This document shows positions 10,536 to 22,100 of a DNA stretch of 64,000 nucleotides, one piece after another (the first letter of the stretch is position 1; each line of letters starts with the position of its first letter). The stretch spans positions 32,006,936 to 32,070,935 of the forward strand of contig CM055095.1 of NCBI GenBank assembly GCA_029204225.1. The letters are read 5' to 3'. The notes under the pieces are model-generated. The model was not told the DNA's origin. It made no database searches and saw only the letters and a program-made list of their open reading frames with translations. Source of the DNA: Diphasiastrum complanatum. Taxonomy: Eukaryota; Streptophyta; Lycopodiopsida; Lycopodiales; Lycopodiaceae. Made by a program: the position numbers and the translations under genes.

Positions 10536-11160
10536 TTACACCCAAAAATCATCAATGTCATTACTGTCTTTCTCTTTTTCTGGAGGAGCCTCAGTAGAAA
10601 TAGTGGCTATTTCCTCCACTAATTCCTCAACAGTTACAACATTGTAATCTTGGACTAAAACATCAACAAATTCCCCTGTGTCAACAGCTTTCCATTTTCT
10701 AGTAGAGACGATTCTTTCCCAATCCGAGTCGGAGTAGCCTCATAGGACGAGTGGGTCCATAGTATCTCCATCATAACATAAAGTGTGATCTAGACTTCCT
10801 TGAATGTACTTCATCATCTCTTTAATGCTTTCCAATGCGAAATACTAAGATTAGACATGTATTGACTTAACGTGCTAACAATGTATGCTAGATCTATTCT
10901 GATGCATAGCATAGCATACACAAAGATCCTATAAGTGAATGATAAGGGTACTTCGCTAAGTCTAGTGCTTCACTTTCGGAATCAGCACAAGAAGATTCAG
11001 TCAATACTATACTTGGATCCATTGGTGTGTCAATCGGTTTGCAATCAGACATATGAAATTTTTCTAGAGCATTTTCTAGATATTTCTACTGGCTAAGATA
11101 GATTTTCTTTTGTAATCTATTTCTAGTAATGTGAATTCCTAGCAAAGAATGGAGATCGCC
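10536..11160 (-). pseudogene. Copia RT C-terminus/RNase H fragment with a foreign acidic tail
   Basis: Read on the minus strand from 11,160, the frame begins with the RT motif LGDLHSLLGIHITRN. It continues through the RT thumb/connection (FHMSDCKPIDTPMD, YPYHSLIGSL) and a decayed HWKALKR segment, and reaches the RNase H start GYSDSDWE near 10,720. There the homology stops. The frame stays open for about 50 more codons as an acidic peptide (TVEELVEEIATIS, ending NDIDDFWV) that is not RNase H. Several in-frame stops (TAG, TAA) and at least one shift break the Copia part. At its 5' side it abuts the LTR-like repeat at 11,168. Confidence 0.75.
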
Positions 11161-11167
11161 TAGATGT

Positions 11168-11603
11168 AGGGTGTGTATAATAGTCGGTGAGCAGCCCTTC
11201 TACCTGTCAAAGAGGGTTAGAACACTTCGATAGGATCCTTACCTAGCTTAGATGGTACTTTTAGTTGATCTCTACTTTTTACACTAACACTACCACCTTT
11301 AACACTACCCCCACTAACTCTACTCCACTAAACTAGCATTCAACATGATTTGTAGTGAAAAAGAGAGGGAGAGTTCATGTGAGTCTCAAATTGGACCCAA
11401 CTTGGAAAGTTTTTCTCTAAGTTTACAAACTTGACATTGTCGCCTCAAGTTTTATTTTATTTACAAAAAGGCCCATGTCCTTTATTCTATCTACAACTTG
11501 ACTTGTGTGCTCATTGGGCCATGGGCTTATACACGCAGGATGCCATGCCCTTGCAACACATTTTATTAGCCAATACTATTTATTTACAACATGTTGGGAA
11601 TAC
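11168..11603 (-). repeat. LTR-like sequence of a minus-strand Gypsy element
   Basis: The first 200 bp (11,168-11,369) match 36,478-36,681 at well over 90 percent by eye; beyond that the two copies diverge. On the minus strand it would end TATTATACACA and start around TGTTGTAAATAA near 11,603, preceded by a G-run (TTGGGGG) that could serve as polypurine tract. It follows the post-integrase ORF relic, as a 3' LTR should. The start is uncertain. Confidence 0.55.
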
Positions 11604-11649
11604 CCCCAATAGGACCCATGGCCTAAAGTAGTGTCGCGGTCACTTTGCC

Positions 11650-12300
11650 GGTTCAGTAGATCTTTCGCCTGGTGCGCCTCTAGTGGATGAGATATCCAGT
11701 GACGTCTTCCATGAATTTCCACATGGCTAGAATCTTCTTATTCTTCTGGGTGTAGAAGAATTTATGCACACCAATAAGCCAGTCCTGGTTGATCCATTGC
11801 TGGAATCTGCTGAGCTAGGGATCGCCGAGTAGTCCCGCTCTATAGTACACTCGCGCCACTGGTAGTTGGTCTTCAACTTTTATTGAGACCAGGGCAATAT
11901 TCGGATCAAAGCAAATAGCTGGTAAAATATCGTCCCATTTGGTGGGGACTCCCATCAAATATTCCAAGTCCCGGGCGTAATGTGCGGTCGTGTGGACTGT
12001 TGGATCCGGACAGGTGAGGAATTGTTGCAAAAACTGACCGAGAGCCCTTCGAGCGTCTACGTACATTTTCCACCCGTATTCTGATTCAACCTTTACTGAA
12101 GAAGTGAGGGGTGTGAGAGGAGCAGAAGTGGCAACGGGGTTAAGAACAGATTGTTCAAACGAAGGAACGAGAGGAACAGAGGAAAATTGGAGGGTGGTTT
12201 GGAGGATGGATGGAGATGTAGAAGAGGTACGAGGTGTGAAGTTGATCTCTTGTGCTTGATCGGTAGGGCGATATTGTGTTTTTCGCTTTCCCACGATGTC
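11650..12300 (-). pseudogene. C-terminal domain of a Gypsy post-integrase ORF
   Basis: The minus-strand frame (12,294 to 11,815, continuing past one stop to about 11,650) ends in a block with CPDPTVHTTAHYARDLEYL, KWDDILPAICFDPN and DQLPVARVYYRAGLLG, then W-rich positions ending near LIH. The same ordered motifs occur at 24,600-25,014 (+) and 63,570-63,937 (-), so this is a conserved domain of the extra ORF that follows integrase in this Gypsy group. Here it lies only a few hundred bases after gag, so protease, RT and integrase are deleted. Its function is unknown. Confidence 0.65.
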
Positions 12301-12640
12301 CCAATGTGGAGGACGTTGTTCGTTTCTTCATAGCTCGCACAATGTATGTGCTCTGGTATCACTGGTTCCGCTTTAGCTTTGGCCCATTCGACCAGGAGGC
12401 TCTTGGCTTGTGGCACAATCCGCAGTAATTCTCCGAGGGATGAACTAACATGGCTTGCTAGCAAACTTGTGAGAACTTCAGTGTGCAGTTCCTCAGGCTC
12501 CACCATGTGGAAATGTGGTTCATGATGATGCAACTGATCGTTCTGATAAGTTCACAATGGTGAGTCTACTTGTGGTACTGGTTCTTCAGCAATAGGAGGT
12601 TCTGCAGGTATATCTCTTGCTGGAGCTTTTTCCTCCTCTT
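12300..12640 (-). pseudogene. Gypsy gag-to-pol linker remnant
   Basis: The minus-strand frame 12,533-12,300 contains HTEVLTSLLASHVSSSLGEL and a following segment like the region between gag and protease in this group. It then shifts frame into the post-integrase ORF. I see no protease motif. Confidence 0.4.
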
Positions 12641-12647
12641 GCGCCTT

Positions 12648-13300
12648 CTACACCCAGTGGCATATCTTTTGATACTGTCTACCCTCCTCCCTTACGTTTT
12701 GATATGGTCTTGTAGTTGAGGGTTGATCATCGGATACTGATGGGGGTGGTGAGGGTGCCACTTCCTTTCGCTTTTGTGCTTGTGTGACTGCTAGCACTGG
12801 GGCATGGAAATGTTGTTTTTCGGGTGGCATCCCTCCTAGAACTGTTGTAGGTTGTACTGTGATTTGGTTCAGTGGTGCACTCGTTCCAGGTCTTAATGAA
12901 CAATTCTTGTAGCAGTGTCCATAATCGCATTCTCGACAGAAGGATGTGTATTGTCCCTTGTAAGGACATTCTGCGAATCTATGACCTTCGTCGCATCCAT
13001 AGCAGCTGTAGTTTCTGCCACCTTGACGCTGAGGTTTAAGAGGTCTGATAAGGACTCCTCTTCTACTGTATGATCCGGGGTTAAATGGGCAAAATGTCAT
13101 CTCGTGCGAAGATGCATTGCATAGATGGCAGAATCTTTGCATCAGTCTTAGGTTTTGCTTTAAAACTGGACACTCATTAGCTGTATGATTCTGAGTGTAA
13201 ACTTAGCACCATACATTTTCTCTGCGGGGATATTGCAACTGGTTCTGCTCCGGTGGATTTGGATTTGGTGCTACAACTCCCTACAAGACCTTCAGTTTAT
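12648..13300 (-). pseudogene. Gypsy Gag C-terminus with four zinc knuckles
   Basis: On the minus strand the frame reads through CCHC-type motifs in series: a decayed one with NHTANEC (near 13,190), CHLCNASSHEMTFC (near 13,135), CYGCDEGHRFAEC (near 13,000) and CRECDYGHCYKNC (near 12,925). A Pro/Gln-rich tail follows. The multi-knuckle arrangement matches the outer Gypsy Gag at 16.38-16.47 and 25.86-25.97 kb. Stop codons interrupt the first knuckle. The upstream part of gag is cut off at about 13,300 by the repeat that begins at 13,377. Confidence 0.7.
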
Positions 13301-13376
13301 GATCGAACTAAGCCGTTAGTTGTTCTATTTGATGCCTGTGTAACGTTGTCATTTGTTCTTGTTAGCAGATTCTAGA

Positions 13377-13690
13377 GAATCTCCAAGTGCCGAGCCAATC
13401 TGAAGACACAAGTTATCTCTCACCCATGACCGAGGAGGTCTCAAAAGGAAGAGAGTAGAAGAAGCTGAGAGCCGAGCATGAGAGCCGAGGAAGTACTAGC
13501 TAGGAAGACAATGAGTTATCTATGTGAGCCTACATGTGTATCCCAAAGAAGGAATGACCATGTAGGATCTAGCAATATTTCCTAGGCATTGTAAATAGAG
13601 GTAGACCCCTCTTAAATTAGTTAGAGTGAGCCACCTTTTGATGGTGATCTTTAGTAGAAGGGCAAATTTCACATCTAATTTCTAATTTGG
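13377..13690 (+). repeat. Dispersed LTR-like repeat, inverted copy at 31.7-32.1 kb
   Basis: About 315 bp from TCTCCAAGTGCCGAGCC to TTTGGTGGAATGG match the reverse complement of 31,737-32,075. The two copies diverge on the downstream side after GGTGGAAT. Its position ahead of a leader array and gag suggests it is part of the outer Gypsy 5' LTR, but no terminal TG or primer site is visible. Confidence 0.6.
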
Positions 13691-13923
13691 TGGAATGGCT
13701 CTCTCTCTCTCATTGACACTCTTTTTCCTCACTTTTATTACAATATCCTCAGTTTGGAGTAAAGTTTCTTGGGGTAAAGCTTCATAAGCCACCACGACTC
13801 TCGTCTAGACCGGACTGCTACACATCGACTCTCGACCGAGCCACTACAGAACAATCCTACCATGTCTTGAGTTAAATCTTAACCGACGCATTTGCTTGCA
13901 TTTCAACTGAAGCCATCGTGTCT

Positions 13924-14141
13924 GATCTCGACCGACGCTTCGCATCAGATCTTGACCGACAGCTTTAGTTACGATCTCAACTAATGCTTTGCGTCAGATC
14001 TCGACTGACGCTTTGCGTCAATTTTTGACCGACAGCTTCAGTTATGATCTCGATCGACGCTTCGCGTCAGATCTTGATCGACGCTTCGCATCAGATCTCG
14101 ACCGAAGCTTCGCATCAGAACTCGACCGACAGGTAATCTCA
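13924..14141 (+). repeat. 24-bp minisatellite, about 9 units
   Basis: Units of 24 bp (two of 25) of the form GATCTCGACCGACGCTTCGC plus ATCA run head to tail. In one frame (13,989-14,210) they read as an octapeptide repeat DLDRRFAS with variants. The array lies in the presumed leader of the outer Gypsy element, between an LTR-like repeat and gag. Confidence 0.85.
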
Positions 14142-14199
14142 GTTTTCAACCGATCCTTTGACCGTCCAGTCCATATTCAATCGCATTACCATCATTGTG

Positions 14200-15400
14200 A
14201 CCATTCGTAACGACCGCATTGATCCATAGTGACCATTCTACACCGTAGCAACTATTTCCAACCGTAGGGAATACATTCACCAAAACACCCATTACTTCAC
14301 TCCTTGCATTCTTGCGACCAAACATATCAAACCATCAGAACCACAATCCATTGCAAACTGTACAGACCACAATCACCGCAACACTCTGCCATCCACTCAT
14401 CTCTGTTCTCGACTCGTGGAGACTGCAACCCATTGCCATCCATTTCAAACTGTCGAATCCGTCAACCACCGCACACACCTCCCAGAACTACCTCCGCATA
14501 GCACACTATCCTTCTCATTCACCCACCATCCTCACATCGCAACTGTTCGCAATCCTACGGCCCTACAACTCTACTCGGCCACACCGGCGCAACTGACCGC
14601 AATCATACGGCCTACAACTACTTTCGTCACCTCCAACCACCAATCAAGCACCCTTTTCCCACATTCGCACAACGCCATTGAAAACACCATAAGCCATTGA
14701 CACCACCACCTCCACAACCGGTCTCCGTATCTCGTAATAACCAACTCCACTATAACCCACCGCATTACAACGCCTTCATCACAAACCATATACACCCGCC
14801 TCCACCCTCAGCCGCCCAAGATCGTAACAAACCGCAATCATCCGACCCTACGACTTCCTCGCCACCTCCACTCGCCATCTATAGCAATACACCATAAACG
14901 TCCACTCACCGTCGCAAACCGTGATAATCGCAACCCGCTCTTCACCCGTCACCGTAGGCACTGTAACCGTCACACCTGTAAATATTCACACTCCACAATA
15001 ACCGTAGATACACCACCACTCGCAAACCGTCACCCTTCGTCCCGAACCGTAGGCCCCGTCCACCATCCCAACCACACATACATCCTTGCCCTCCCTCTAA
15101 TGCCAGACCAAATAACCGTAGATAGCCACAACCCATAACAGACTGCAATACCCGCAACTGACCACAACCGACCACAATTGACCACACCTGCCCGCTAAAA
15201 AAAAAAAAAAACACGCAACGGACAGCTACAAACCATATTGCACCGCTACCACCGCATACCATCATCCCACCACCTTAGCCGTATCATCCGCCATTGGTCG
15301 CATTACACTTGCATCAACCCTGGATTTGTAGCAACCGCATTCCAACACACGTATCCATCGTAACCAGAGTCCACGTGCATATTTATACAATCCTATGACA
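14200..15400. other. C-over-G strand-asymmetric leader region
   Basis: The plus strand is rich in C and A and poor in G for about 1.1 kb, with many ACCGCA and ACCGTA words. Several frames stay open by composition alone, but none encodes a recognisable protein. It sits between the 24-bp array and gag. Confidence 0.6.
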
Positions 15401-15589
15401 ATCTACATGTTGTCATGGATCGTCCCTACGATCGAATTCTACGGAAGACTATCCACCAGAGATGGTCTCCCCATCCACCAAACAGGCTGCATTTAACAGA
15501 TATTCTTGGATGAAATCCCAAGTCCAAGACCCATCCACAAACCCATTTGACAGATGGGAATCTATGCGTTATGAAACTCCCTATGAATG

Positions 15590-16907
15590 ACCACATTCAT
15601 GCTGCCGAATCCTCACATGCATGAGCTCACTTAAACGGAGCTTTTGCACATAATGTTCCACGTATTGAAAAAAGGACCTCCAAGCTCGACTTACCTAAGT
15701 ACAATGGTAACACTGATCCTCAAAGATTTCTTCAAGTCTTTGAGAATGCATGTGATGTCTACGACGAGACATCACCAGAGGCCATGGTACAGCTCTTCTC
15801 GATGACCATGATCAATCGAGCACGAGAGTGGTTTTTTAACCTTGATCGTGAAGATAAATGTGACTGGTCACTCTTGAAGGAGGCCTTTATCAGACGTTTC
15901 AAGCCTTTTCGCTTGATAGAAAGCCCTTTTGTCAAACTAAGTAATATCAAAATGACAAAAGATGAAAAAGTATGTAACTACATCGAACTATTTAAACAAT
16001 TAAAAAGTCAGGTACAAGAGCAACCTACTGAATCCATGCTCATCATTTGGTTCCTCGTTGGACTTCCACGATGGATACAACGTGAACTTCGTTCCAATGA
16101 TGAATATACATCATTGAAACAAGCCATGTCTGATGCCATTCGGGAAGAAGACGAGGGCTCAGATGTGGATGAACCATGTGAACGGAGAGCACATCGTGCT
16201 GTCCAAGAAGCTCGACCAAACGATGACACACGAGAACAGTTATGGAAGACACAGATGGAGTTGCTTAACCAGCAACACCAACAACAGATGGAGAAATACA
16301 AAAGAGTTTCAAAACACTCTTAAGTCTATCAAAAGTTTGATGCCAGCTCAGTTACCCACTGGTCAAATCCATCATAGTGGTGCCCTCACTGCCGAGGTGC
16401 ACACACTAGCAATGAGTGCCCTTCATACCAACTGGTCCCAGATACCTTCTTGATCAAATGTGAAATCTGCAACTTTATGGGGCGTACCTCCCTTTATTGC
16501 TATTATAACCCGTGGAATCAGCCTCACAACCAGTCATGAGGACATTATCAACCTCCTCGACAACCATTTGTTTCCAAGCAACAACACACCCCCTATCCAC
16601 CATGAAACAACCAGGTCCATATACAAGAGTTGCCCAGACAACCTAGACATGACCCTCAACCACAGCTGGCACTCTTAGGACCACCACCATGAGGACAATA
16701 GGATCTAGGAGCACAAAAACATAGACATCCTCGAGAGTCTGCCCACACACACCTGGTAGAAAACTCCTACGATCACTCATATCATCATGATACATCAATT
16801 CCATCATCCAGCCATCACCATTATCCAACCGACAACTCATGCTCGTGCAAACAAGCTGAGTATTCCGCACCACCAAAAAACCCAACACATCTAGCCATCC
16901 AAGATGG
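15590..16907 (+). pseudogene. Outer Gypsy element: Gag, 5' part (interrupted by inner element)
   Basis: The frame begins upstream of the ATG at 15,784 (VPRIEKRTSKLDLPKYNGN near 15,657). It contains the Retrotrans_gag domain with REWFFNL, SLLKEAFIRRFKP and IIWFLVGLPRWIQREL, then a Gln-rich segment up to a stop at 16,321. After that stop the frame continues through zinc-knuckle motifs (CPHCRGAHTSNEC near 16,380, then CEICNF) and a Pro/His/Ser-rich tail to 16,907, where the inner element is inserted. Reading resumes at 25,828 in the same codon (GAT GG, then T TAT). Multiple stops make it a pseudogene. Confidence 0.8.
16903..16907 (+). other. Target-site duplication, left copy
   Basis: GATGG directly precedes the LTR start TGTTGGAGGG and recurs directly after the right LTR at 25,823-25,827. 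Confidence 0.9.
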
Positions 16908-17648
16908 TGTTGGAGGGTTTGCGGATCCCAAGGCAACCCTAACCCTAGTTAATAAGTGAGAGGGATTTGGCACCCTACGTGTGTAAGTCCAACCCAATGA
17001 TCACATAGTTATTTGATTAATTAGAATGTTAATAAAAGGACTTTAGGCCTTTTTGCAGGACTTTTACTCTCGCAGGGCCTAAATGTCAAGTTAGTGAATA
17101 AAGTTGGGTTTCCCTCCAATTTTGATGGTTCCCACACTTTTTTAAATTTGAATAAAAAGAGAGGCAAGACTGGACTAATAGGATTTAGAGGCCAGGGTCC
17201 TCCTCTCTACTATAAAAAGAGACCAACTCGAGTTGCTCTTAATGTTCATTTCCTCATTTCAATAAAGCATATTGGTTCTCTTTAGAAATGGATTGATGAA
17301 TGTCCTTGCTCTTCCTCTCTTCTCCTCCATTTCTCATGCTTTCTTTGGATTTTGCTAATTGTTGGATCTGATCATTATTGGGATTGCTATTTCTTATGCT
17401 TTTTGTGAGAGAGAAAGGGAGAGAGAGAAGAGTAAGTTTCTATCATTGTTGTGGATTTAGGGTTAATGGATGTAGTGTTATTGCTTAGTGTTAATGGATG
17501 TTAGTGTTAGATCCTCCATTCATGTTGAAATCTGAACTATGCTATCGCTCTCATGGGAACGAACCTATGCGTGACAATTAACTCCGTCTTTTTGATGCTA
17601 GATTGACTAGATCTTGGATTTAGGTTAGGCAAGGAAAGAAACCCACTA
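16908..17648 (+). repeat. Inner Gypsy 5' LTR
   Basis: It starts TGTTGGAGGG and matches 25,065-25,820. TATAAAAA at 17,211-17,218 and AATAAA at 17,261-17,266 are in promoter and polyadenylation positions. The last two bases of the LTR (CA) and the primer site are lost at the deletion junction. Confidence 0.9.
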
Positions 17649-18510
17649 GCGGATGACGATTCATCAACAACGGATCACACTTGTGATCGACCAAAGAAAA
17701 AATTGAGAGTTCATTACGATTCTCAAACGGATACTGTCAATTGGAACGAAGCTCTTGCAACAATTGATTGTACAACAGGATATATGTGTCAATATTCAAT
17801 CAGAGATGAGCGAGATTTTCTTGTTAGATCGAACTTTGGATACGCCAATCACGTTTCCACTAAATGTGCTGAATGTAGCCTGGATATCAACGGAACCTAT
17901 ACCAGATCCAATTGAGGATGATCTCATACCAATGAGCCATGCCTTAACTTATGATGGCAATGCAGAACTTACGGATGAACGATTCTACATCATATGGATC
18001 CGACCACATTTGGAGTGCATAATGTTCTTGATGAACCAACAATCAAATCGCCCAAAGCAGTTATATTGAAGGGAGACAGGATGACAGGTTCGATGACAAA
18101 GAAACAAGCAAAGCATAATTATAATACGGTCCTGAAATGGGATAATCCCCCTCAAAAGATCGATTTTAAGGAAGTGCCACCTCTATAGGATAAAGGCAAA
18201 GGAAAAATCAAGAATGATTCTTCAAGTCAGATCTCCATCAAGACATCATCGTCTAGGAAGTCTTCACCTGTGAAGAAAAATTTATCATCCCGAAAGTTAT
18301 CACCTCCACGATCAATTCCAGCTAAGAAGACTAAATGAAGAGCCAAGACAAGTCCTTTCGAAAAAGAACAAGCAAATGTAGTTCAGCACGATATGCCAGA
18401 GCATTTTAAATGTTATACATTGGATGATGTGGTTATCATGTTACCTAAAGCACATCGTGAACCTGAAGAACACATGCCGAAATCTAAAGGATTTAAAATG
18501 GCCCAGCTAG
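17649..18510 (+). pseudogene. Inner Gypsy: gag-pol linker remnant
   Basis: Broken frames here share wording with the outer element's linker at 26.77-27.68 kb: VNWNEALATIDC against INWGHALATVDC, and LDDVVIMLPKAHRE against LDDVVIQLPQPHRE. The encoded part is acidic and Lys/Ser-rich. No protease active site is present. Confidence 0.6.
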
Positions 18511-18511
18511 A

Positions 18512-19591
18512 ATGCAGCCAATGAATCTTGTAGAACCAGAAGAATCGGAAAAGATTGTACAAGTGGGATTACAACTTACTCCTGATCAGTATCAAGCACT
18601 CCGTTTGCTACTTAGTAAGTACCAAGATTGTTTTGCATGGACTTATCAAGATTTGAAGGGTATTCCAACATCAGTCATTGAACATACCATACCTTTAGTA
18701 CCTGATGCAGTACCAAAGGTTACAAAGTTCTATCGCTGTAATCCTAATGTGGCAGATCTCATAAAGAAAGAACTTCAGAGATTGCTTGACGCCGATTTCA
18801 TTTATGACATCGAGCATACCGAATGGATTTCACCGATTGTCATTGTTCTTAAGAAAAATGGGAAATTGCGAATCTGTGTGAATCTCAAAGCACTGAATAA
18901 AGAGACACAGAAGGATCACTTTCCGTTACCTTTTACTGAAAGCATTTTAGATCGCCTTGCTGGAGCGGAAGCCTATAGTTTCTTGGATGGATCTAGTGGT
19001 TACAACCAGGTTAAAATTGCAACTGCTGATCGCCACAAAACTGTTTTTGCAACAAAATGGGGCACCTATGCTTACAAAGTAATGTCGTTTGGACTCTATA
19101 ATGCCCCAAGTTCATTCCAAAGAGTAATGCAATTTGCCTTTAAAGATTATCTGAAAAAATTTCTTGAAATTTACTTGGACGACTTGGGAGTTCATAGTAC
19201 AGATATAGACCACCTGGATCGATTGGAGAAAGTCTTTGAAAGATGCCGCAAATATCAGATTTCTCTAAATCCAGAAAAATGCCAGATATGGGTTTCTCAT
19301 AAAGTGGTGCTTGGACATGTGATATCAAGACATGGTATTGCCACCGATTACTCTAAGATCAAAGTTATTGTGGAATTGCCACCACCAACAACAATTCGAG
19401 GAGTTTATGTGTTTATGGGTCATGCGAACTACTATCGAATTTTTATTATCTTCTTTGCGGATTTAGCACGACCTATATACAAATTAACTATTGTTCCTAT
19501 TTGGACAGTAGAGGCATTAGAAGCCTTTGAAAAGTTAAAAAAAAAGCATTATCTTCAGCACCAATACTGCGTTCTCCATATTGGACATTAG
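18512..19591 (+). pseudogene. Inner Gypsy reverse transcriptase
   Basis: A 359-codon open stretch with the RT motifs in order: WISPIVIVLKKNGKLRICV, LNKETQKDHFPLP, FLDGSSGYNQ, the MSFGLYNAPSSFQRVM block, the catalytic box YLDD near 19,175 (both Asp present), and the LNPEKCQI and GHVISRHGI thumb motifs. The connection motif reads YVFMGHANYYR, a decayed form of the usual FLGH. The frame shifts at about 19,560 in an A-run, so it is not joined to RNase H. Confidence 0.9.
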
Positions 19592-19960
19592 AGTTTAATG
19601 TTCATATGGATGCCTCAAAATATGCCATTGGATACGTTTTGATGCAGCCAGATGACTATAAGAAGGATTATCCTATACGAGACAACTTACAGATCCAGAG
19701 AAGAATTATTTAACAACAGAAACGTGAAGCGCTAGCCATGATTTTTTCTGTTCGAAAATTTTGTCACTACCACATGGAAACGCACTTTGCATTTTATACG
19801 GATCATCAACCGTTAATTTACTTGGTAAATAAGACGTGTAATATTGGACGTATTGCAAGATGGTTATTATTATTGATTGAATTTGACTTTCAGATTGTGG
19901 TCAGAAAGGGGAAGCAACATTATCTAGCCGATCATGTTTCGCGAATTGAATCCGCACCAA
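19592..19960 (+). pseudogene. Inner Gypsy RNase H
   Basis: Read after a frameshift from RT, with MDASKYAIGYVL (first Asp), REALAMIFSVRKF (Glu), FYTDHQPLIYL (Asp) and LADHVSRI at the end. A stop at about 19,710 and the frameshift break it. It continues directly into integrase. Confidence 0.85.
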
Positions 19961-21214
19961 TTAATACTGAAGTGGATGATGAACTGCCAGATGATGCATT
20001 GTTCTATGTTGAAGCAGTACTTGAGTGGGCGGCAGATATTGTTGAGTACATGATGCTAGGACAACCGAATGACTCTTTGACAAAAGTACAGAAAAGACAA
20101 TTGATTCATAAGGCTCAGCCTTATCAATTAATTGCAGGACAATTGTATCGTCGTGGATCAGATAATATTTTACGAAGATGTGTTTTACCGCATGAAGTAC
20201 CAGATCTAATCATGTTTTCAAATGATGGCATGGGTGGAGGACACTTCTCTATAGATAATACTGTTCGCAAACTTTTGCAATCCGGTTGTTGGTGGCCTAT
20301 GCTTCATAAGGACACAGAAAATTTTATTCAGACGTGATGTCTGCCAGCGAGCACGACGGCCTACTTGACAGAATTATGAACCATTACATCCAGTTTTATC
20401 GCAAGCACCGTTTGAGAAATGGGGACTGGATTATATTGGTCCTATTCATCCCGCTGCTCAAGGATCTCAGGCCCGTTACATTATCATCGCAACTGATTAT
20501 ATGACCAAGTGGGTTGAAGCCAAAGTTGTCAAAGTGGCTGATGTGAAATCTACGGCCAAGTTTCTATATGAAAATATTATAATCAGATTTGGATGTCCGA
20601 TCGAAATTGTCAGTGGTCGGGGTACACACTTTGTTAATCAAACAATAAAGTGTTTACTGGAAGATTTTTTTGTTATACACAGATTTAGTACTCCCTATTA
20701 TCCCAAAGGAAATGGCCAAGCTGAATCTTCCAATAAGATTCTCTGCACCATTATTACAAAGACAGTTGAAGCGAGTCGCTCTGATTGGGAACATAAATTA
20801 TATGCAACATTATGGGCATTCAGGACCGCTTACAAAAATAGTACAAATCAAACACCTTTTCAACTGGTTTATGGTCAAGATGCTGTTATGCTAATTGAAT
20901 TTTTAATCCCATCTTTACGCATAGCAGCAACGGAACGATTGAATGATGATCAGTCTTTACAACTTCGTCATGAAGCGTTGCACAAATTATGTGAAACTAG
21001 ATTGATGGCAGTTCATGCCTTAGCAGCAGAGAAAGCCCGCTGCAAGGCATGGCACAATCGTCAATTGCACAAGAAAGATCTGGAAGCAGGAGATCTTGCA
21101 TTGATGTACAAAACCAAGCTGATCAAGGGTAAGTTGAAGTTTACTCGGGAAGGCCCGTATAAAGTGAAGGAAATCCTGAACTATGGCGCAGTAATTCTTG
21201 AGCACTTGGATTGA
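19961..21214 (+). pseudogene. Inner Gypsy integrase
   Basis: The zinc-binding domain has GGHFSIDNT (about 20,240), but the CXXC half is broken by a small deletion at 20,336. The core follows with the first Asp in GLDYIGPI. The second catalytic position reads VSGRGTHF, a Gly where the family has Asp. The Glu is in NGQAESSNK. The C-terminal part includes GDLALMYKTK and GPYKVKEILNYGA, the usual post-core fold, ending at TGA 21,212. Confidence 0.88.
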
Positions 21215-21489
21215 AAACAATTTGATACTCCGGTAAATGGCAACCAATTATGCAAGTTTTGACAGCTTGCTCTGCCAGTTCAGCAAGCCTGATCTCAATA
21301 TATTTTTCATTTTATTTGTTTTTTATTTTTTTGTTTTCAATAATTAATTTGCTGACTTTTTTTTGAAAAAAGACAGTTAAAAAAAATAATAAAATAAAAT
21401 AAAATAAGAAAAGAGTGATGAGCAAAAGTCAGGAAGTCATCAGCATAAGGGAAAGAAAACACAGTATTTTTATGGAAAATGACTTAGAA

Positions 21490-21860
21490 AACCACTGTTT
21501 TGGACAGATTTGGCCAATACAGTATCAGAAACCTTCGCTGAGCTCTCAGACTGAACATCCACCCTTGATTTATCTAAATTGAGGTGGGCGAAGGTTTCTG
21601 ACAAGAGAAAATTCAATTTTTGAGTCAGACGAATGTTCAGTGATATGCCATTTGGAGAATCTTTGCCAATCATCATAACATCATTATGAACCTTCGTCGA
21701 CCTGCTAGATGATCTTAAAATGTCAAAATTAGGCTGTCCATAGGTTCAGATTGTGAAAAAAAACATTTATGACAGTACCTGGGCGAAGGTTCATCCTTCG
21801 CCAGTCCTGGAAAACATTCGCTTGATAGGTTCAGATCCCTAGAAACCATCGCCGAGATTT
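21490..21860 (+). repeat. Word array: AACCTTCGCC in both orientations
   Basis: At least seven near-copies of ACCTTCGCC or its complement occur in 370 bp between integrase and the next ORF. One pair forms a hairpin with an 8-bp perfect stem, GGCGAAGG (21,782-21,789) and CCTTCGCC (21,795-21,802), with a 5-nt loop. Confidence 0.7.
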
Positions 21861-22100
21861 TTATAGCCTATTTTTACAGTACTGTATATGCCTACAAATT
21901 TTTGTTCAGAACTGATCAGCCCAACTACTATTCAGTATAATGGACCCACCAAATTCACCTTATAAGTTGGCTGAATTCGATTCATTTCTCACTTGTGCTA
22001 GCGAAGCTCTTGCGAATTTTTCTTGTGATTAAAGCCTTCCAAATTTCTTGCATTGCCTTCTGATACACTCTCAAGCGGTTATAATTCCTTTCTGATCATC

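Noticed and set aside
12151-12340. Overlapping plus-strand and minus-strand short frames
   Set aside because: Shadows of the minus-strand Gypsy ORF relic.
14304-14897. Overlapping open frames of 65-94 codons in all phases
   Set aside because: They are kept open by the G-poor composition of the region; no conserved protein motif.
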